Below are positions 4,911 through 6,066 of a stretch of DNA of 6,066 nt, one piece after another. This DNA is from Solirubrobacteraceae bacterium (GTDB lineage: Bacteria; Actinomycetota; Thermoleophilia; Solirubrobacterales; Solirubrobacteraceae). Position 1 is the first letter of the stretch. The number at the start of each line of letters is the position of its first letter. The notes under the pieces were generated by a model. That model had not been told where the DNA came from, searched no databases, and was given only the letters and a program-made list of their open reading frames with translations. A program made the translations under genes and the position numbers. The stretch spans positions 1 to 6,066 of the forward strand of contig JAICUS010000378.1 in assembly GCA_025935735.1 (NCBI GenBank), written 5' to 3'.

Positions 4911-5765
4911 ATGCACACGACCCCCGCCACCACCCCGCGCGCGACGCGCCTCGCCACCCCCGGCGCCGGCTTCCGCGCCGACCTGAAGGCCGACGACTTC
5001 ATCGCGCTGTGCGAGGCGGTCCGCTCGATCTGCGGCGTCGACCTCTCGCAGTACAAGCGCAACCAGATGGAGCGCCGCGTGCGCACCTGGACCGAGCGCC
5101 GTGGCACGCCGGACCTGACCGAGTACGGCAAGCGGCTGCGCCGCGAGCCCGAGGAGCTCGACGCGTTCCTGGACCGCGTGACCATCAACGTGTCGCACCT
5201 GTGGCGCCACGAGGAGCAGTTCGAGGTCCTGCGCCATTCCGTCCTGCCGCCGCTGGTCGAGCGCGGCCGTCCGGTGCGGATCTGGAGCGCCGGCTCCTCC
5301 TACGGCGCCGAGGCCTACACGATCGCCGCGGTCTGCCGCGACACCGCGCCGAGCCTGCGCGTGGAGATCGACGGCACCGACCTGGACAAGCGCATGGTCG
5401 CCCGGGCCAAGGAGGGGTGCTTCACCCCCGAGGACGCCCGCACCTCGCCGCCGGACCTGCTCAAGCGCCACTTCACGCCGCTGCCCGGCGGCGGCTGGGA
5501 GGCCAAGCCGGAACTGAAGCGCATGGTGCGATTCCAAACGGGGGATCTGCTTCGTATGGCTGTTCCGGCCGATCGATATGACGTGATCTTCTGCCGCAAC
5601 ACGGTCATCTACTTCACCGAGGAGGTGCGCGACGCCCTGCACGCGCGGCTGGTGAAGGCGCTCGCCCCCGGCGGGCACCTGATCGTGGGCACCTCCGAGC
5701 GCGTCGCGGACACGCGCGGGCTCGGCCTCACCTCGCCGTTCCACTTCGTCTATCGGAAGAGCTGA
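4911..5765 (+). CDS. cheR: Chemoreceptor protein-glutamate methyltransferase CheR
   Basis: A 284-residue cytoplasmic enzyme that transfers methyl from S-adenosylmethionine to receptor glutamates, opposing CheB. The N-terminal helical domain (about 28-95) has KRNQMERRV (49-57) and TINVSHLWR (91-99), the counterpart of the usual TxNxTxFFR. The methyltransferase domain has the SAM loop WSAGSSYGAEAY (125-136), GTDLDKRMVARAKEG (155-169) with D157 at the expected adenosine-ribose position, and CRNTVIYF (228-235). The loop differs from the common GCSTGEEPYS form. There is no TPR extension, and about 27 N-terminal residues are a low-complexity Thr/Pro/Arg tail. ATG 4911 is 2 bp past the cheB stop with GGAG 7 bases upstream. 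The frame stays open far upstream (to 3987), but that overlaps cheB and is Arg/Ala-rich shadow. A 51-base stretch (5529-5579) uses strikingly different codons. Confidence 0.95.
   Translation: MHTTPATTPRATRLATPGAGFRADLKADDFIALCEAVRSICGVDLSQYKRNQMERRVRTWTERRGTPDLTEYGKRLRREPEELDAFLDRVTINVSHLWRHEEQFEVLRHSVLPPLVERGRPVRIWSAGSSYGAEAYTIAAVCRDTAPSLRVEIDGTDLDKRMVARAKEGCFTPEDARTSPPDLLKRHFTPLPGGGWEAKPELKRMVRFQTGDLLRMAVPADRYDVIFCRNTVIYFTEEVRDALHARLVKALAPGGHLIVGTSERVADTRGLGLTSPFHFVYRKS
5529..5579 (+). other. Codon-usage island inside cheR
   Basis: Of 17 consecutive codons here, 10 end in A or T (CGA, CAA, GAT, CTT, CGT, GCT, GTT, GAT, CGA, TAT). By my count only 4 of about 206 codons before it in cheR and 1 of about 60 after it do so. 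The encoded residues (RFQTGDLL...PADRY just before DVIFCRN) fit a normal CheR, so the protein is not disrupted. The edges are sharp. Possible explanations are a small recombined patch, an overlapping DNA or RNA signal for cheA, or a deliberate slow-translation segment. The composition is seen directly; no cause can be chosen from the sequence alone. Confidence 0.75.
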
Positions 5766-6066
5766 TGGAGACCTCCGAATACCTCCCGATGTTCCTGGCC
5801 GAGGGCCGTGAGCACCTCCAGGAGCTCAACCTCGCCGTCGTGCGCATCGAGGAGACGCCCGACGATCAGGAGACGGTCGACGAGATCTTCCGCATCGCGC
5901 ACTCCATGAAGGGCATGAGCGCGACGATGGGCTTCGCCGGGATGGCGGCGCTCACGCACGAGATGGAGGACGTCTTCGAGCTGCTGCGCCAGCGGCGCGG
6001 CGGGCTCGCCCGTGAGGCCATCGACGTGCTGCTCGAGTGCCTGGACGCGCTGTCGGCCGCCACAGA
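5765..6066 (+). CDS. cheA: Chemotaxis histidine kinase CheA, N-terminal HPt part (runs off right edge)
   Basis: The first 100 residues of CheA, the cytoplasmic kinase that receives receptor signals through CheW and phosphorylates CheY and CheB. What is visible is the P1/HPt helical bundle: helix ETSEYLPMFLAEGREHLQEL (2-21), then IFRIAHSMKGMSATMGF (41-57) with the phospho-acceptor H46, and ALTHEMEDVFELLR (63-76). H46 sits close to the usual position (about 45-48). The dimerisation, ATPase and CheW-like domains would lie beyond the window. The start overlaps the cheR stop by one base (TGATG), and GGAAGA at 5755-5760 is a well-placed ribosome-binding site, so expression should be coupled to cheR. 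A stand-alone HPt protein cannot be strictly excluded, but the context makes CheA by far the best call. Confidence 0.95.
   Translation, partial: METSEYLPMFLAEGREHLQELNLAVVRIEETPDDQETVDEIFRIAHSMKGMSATMGFAGMAALTHEMEDVFELLRQRRGGLAREAIDVLLECLDALSAAT

Noticed and set aside
1..6066. A new defence, mobile or biosynthetic system
   Set aside because: Every gene in view belongs to well-known families (FtsK, two-component, chemotaxis); no transposase, phage, toxin-antitoxin or array signature was found.

Overview
The window is GC-rich chromosomal DNA (roughly 70% G+C, codons overwhelmingly ending in G or C) from a motile bacterium. Composition, protein style and GTG/leaderless start habits suggest a high-GC actinobacterium. 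A flagellated Thermoleophilia/Solirubrobacterales-type organism (Patulibacter- or Conexibacter-like) is my best guess, but this is inference and not a species identification. I see no mobile element, CRISPR array, tRNA or rRNA. The content is conserved core genes, not an obviously new system.

Layout: (1) Positions 1-1048, minus strand, hold the N-terminal third or so of an FtsK/SpoIIIE DNA translocase: four membrane segments and a Pro/Glu-rich linker. The motor domain lies beyond the left edge. (2) Positions 1049-1226 are a 178-bp divergent intergenic region. It has two exact 21-bp direct repeats, each a four-tract G-quadruplex motif on the ftsK-sense strand, a GC hairpin, and candidate promoters facing both ways. 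(3) Positions 1227-3300, plus strand, hold an OmpR-type response regulator and a two-transmembrane HAMP histidine kinase (MprAB/TcrAY-like). The two genes overlap by 59 bases. (4) Positions 3301-3388 are a short gap with a good candidate for a flagellar sigma-28 (FliA/WhiG-type) promoter just ahead of the chemotaxis genes. (5) Positions 3389-6066, plus strand, hold a tight chemotaxis operon cheW-cheB-cheR-cheA (cheA truncated by the right edge), with gaps of 11 and 2 bp and a 1-base stop/start overlap.

How the genes work together: CheW couples chemoreceptors to the CheA kinase. CheR methylates receptors and CheB, activated by phosphotransfer from CheA, demethylates them, giving adaptation. 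CheY and the receptors are not in this window. The two-component pair is probably a separate envelope- or stress-sensing unit, and ftsK is a divergently transcribed chromosome-segregation/division gene.

The most notable oddities are a sharply bounded 51-base island of A/T-ending codons inside cheR, the paired G-quadruplex repeats upstream of ftsK, the putative sigma-28 promoter that would give a nearly leaderless cheW mRNA, and a CxxC pair in the extracytoplasmic sensor loop of the kinase.
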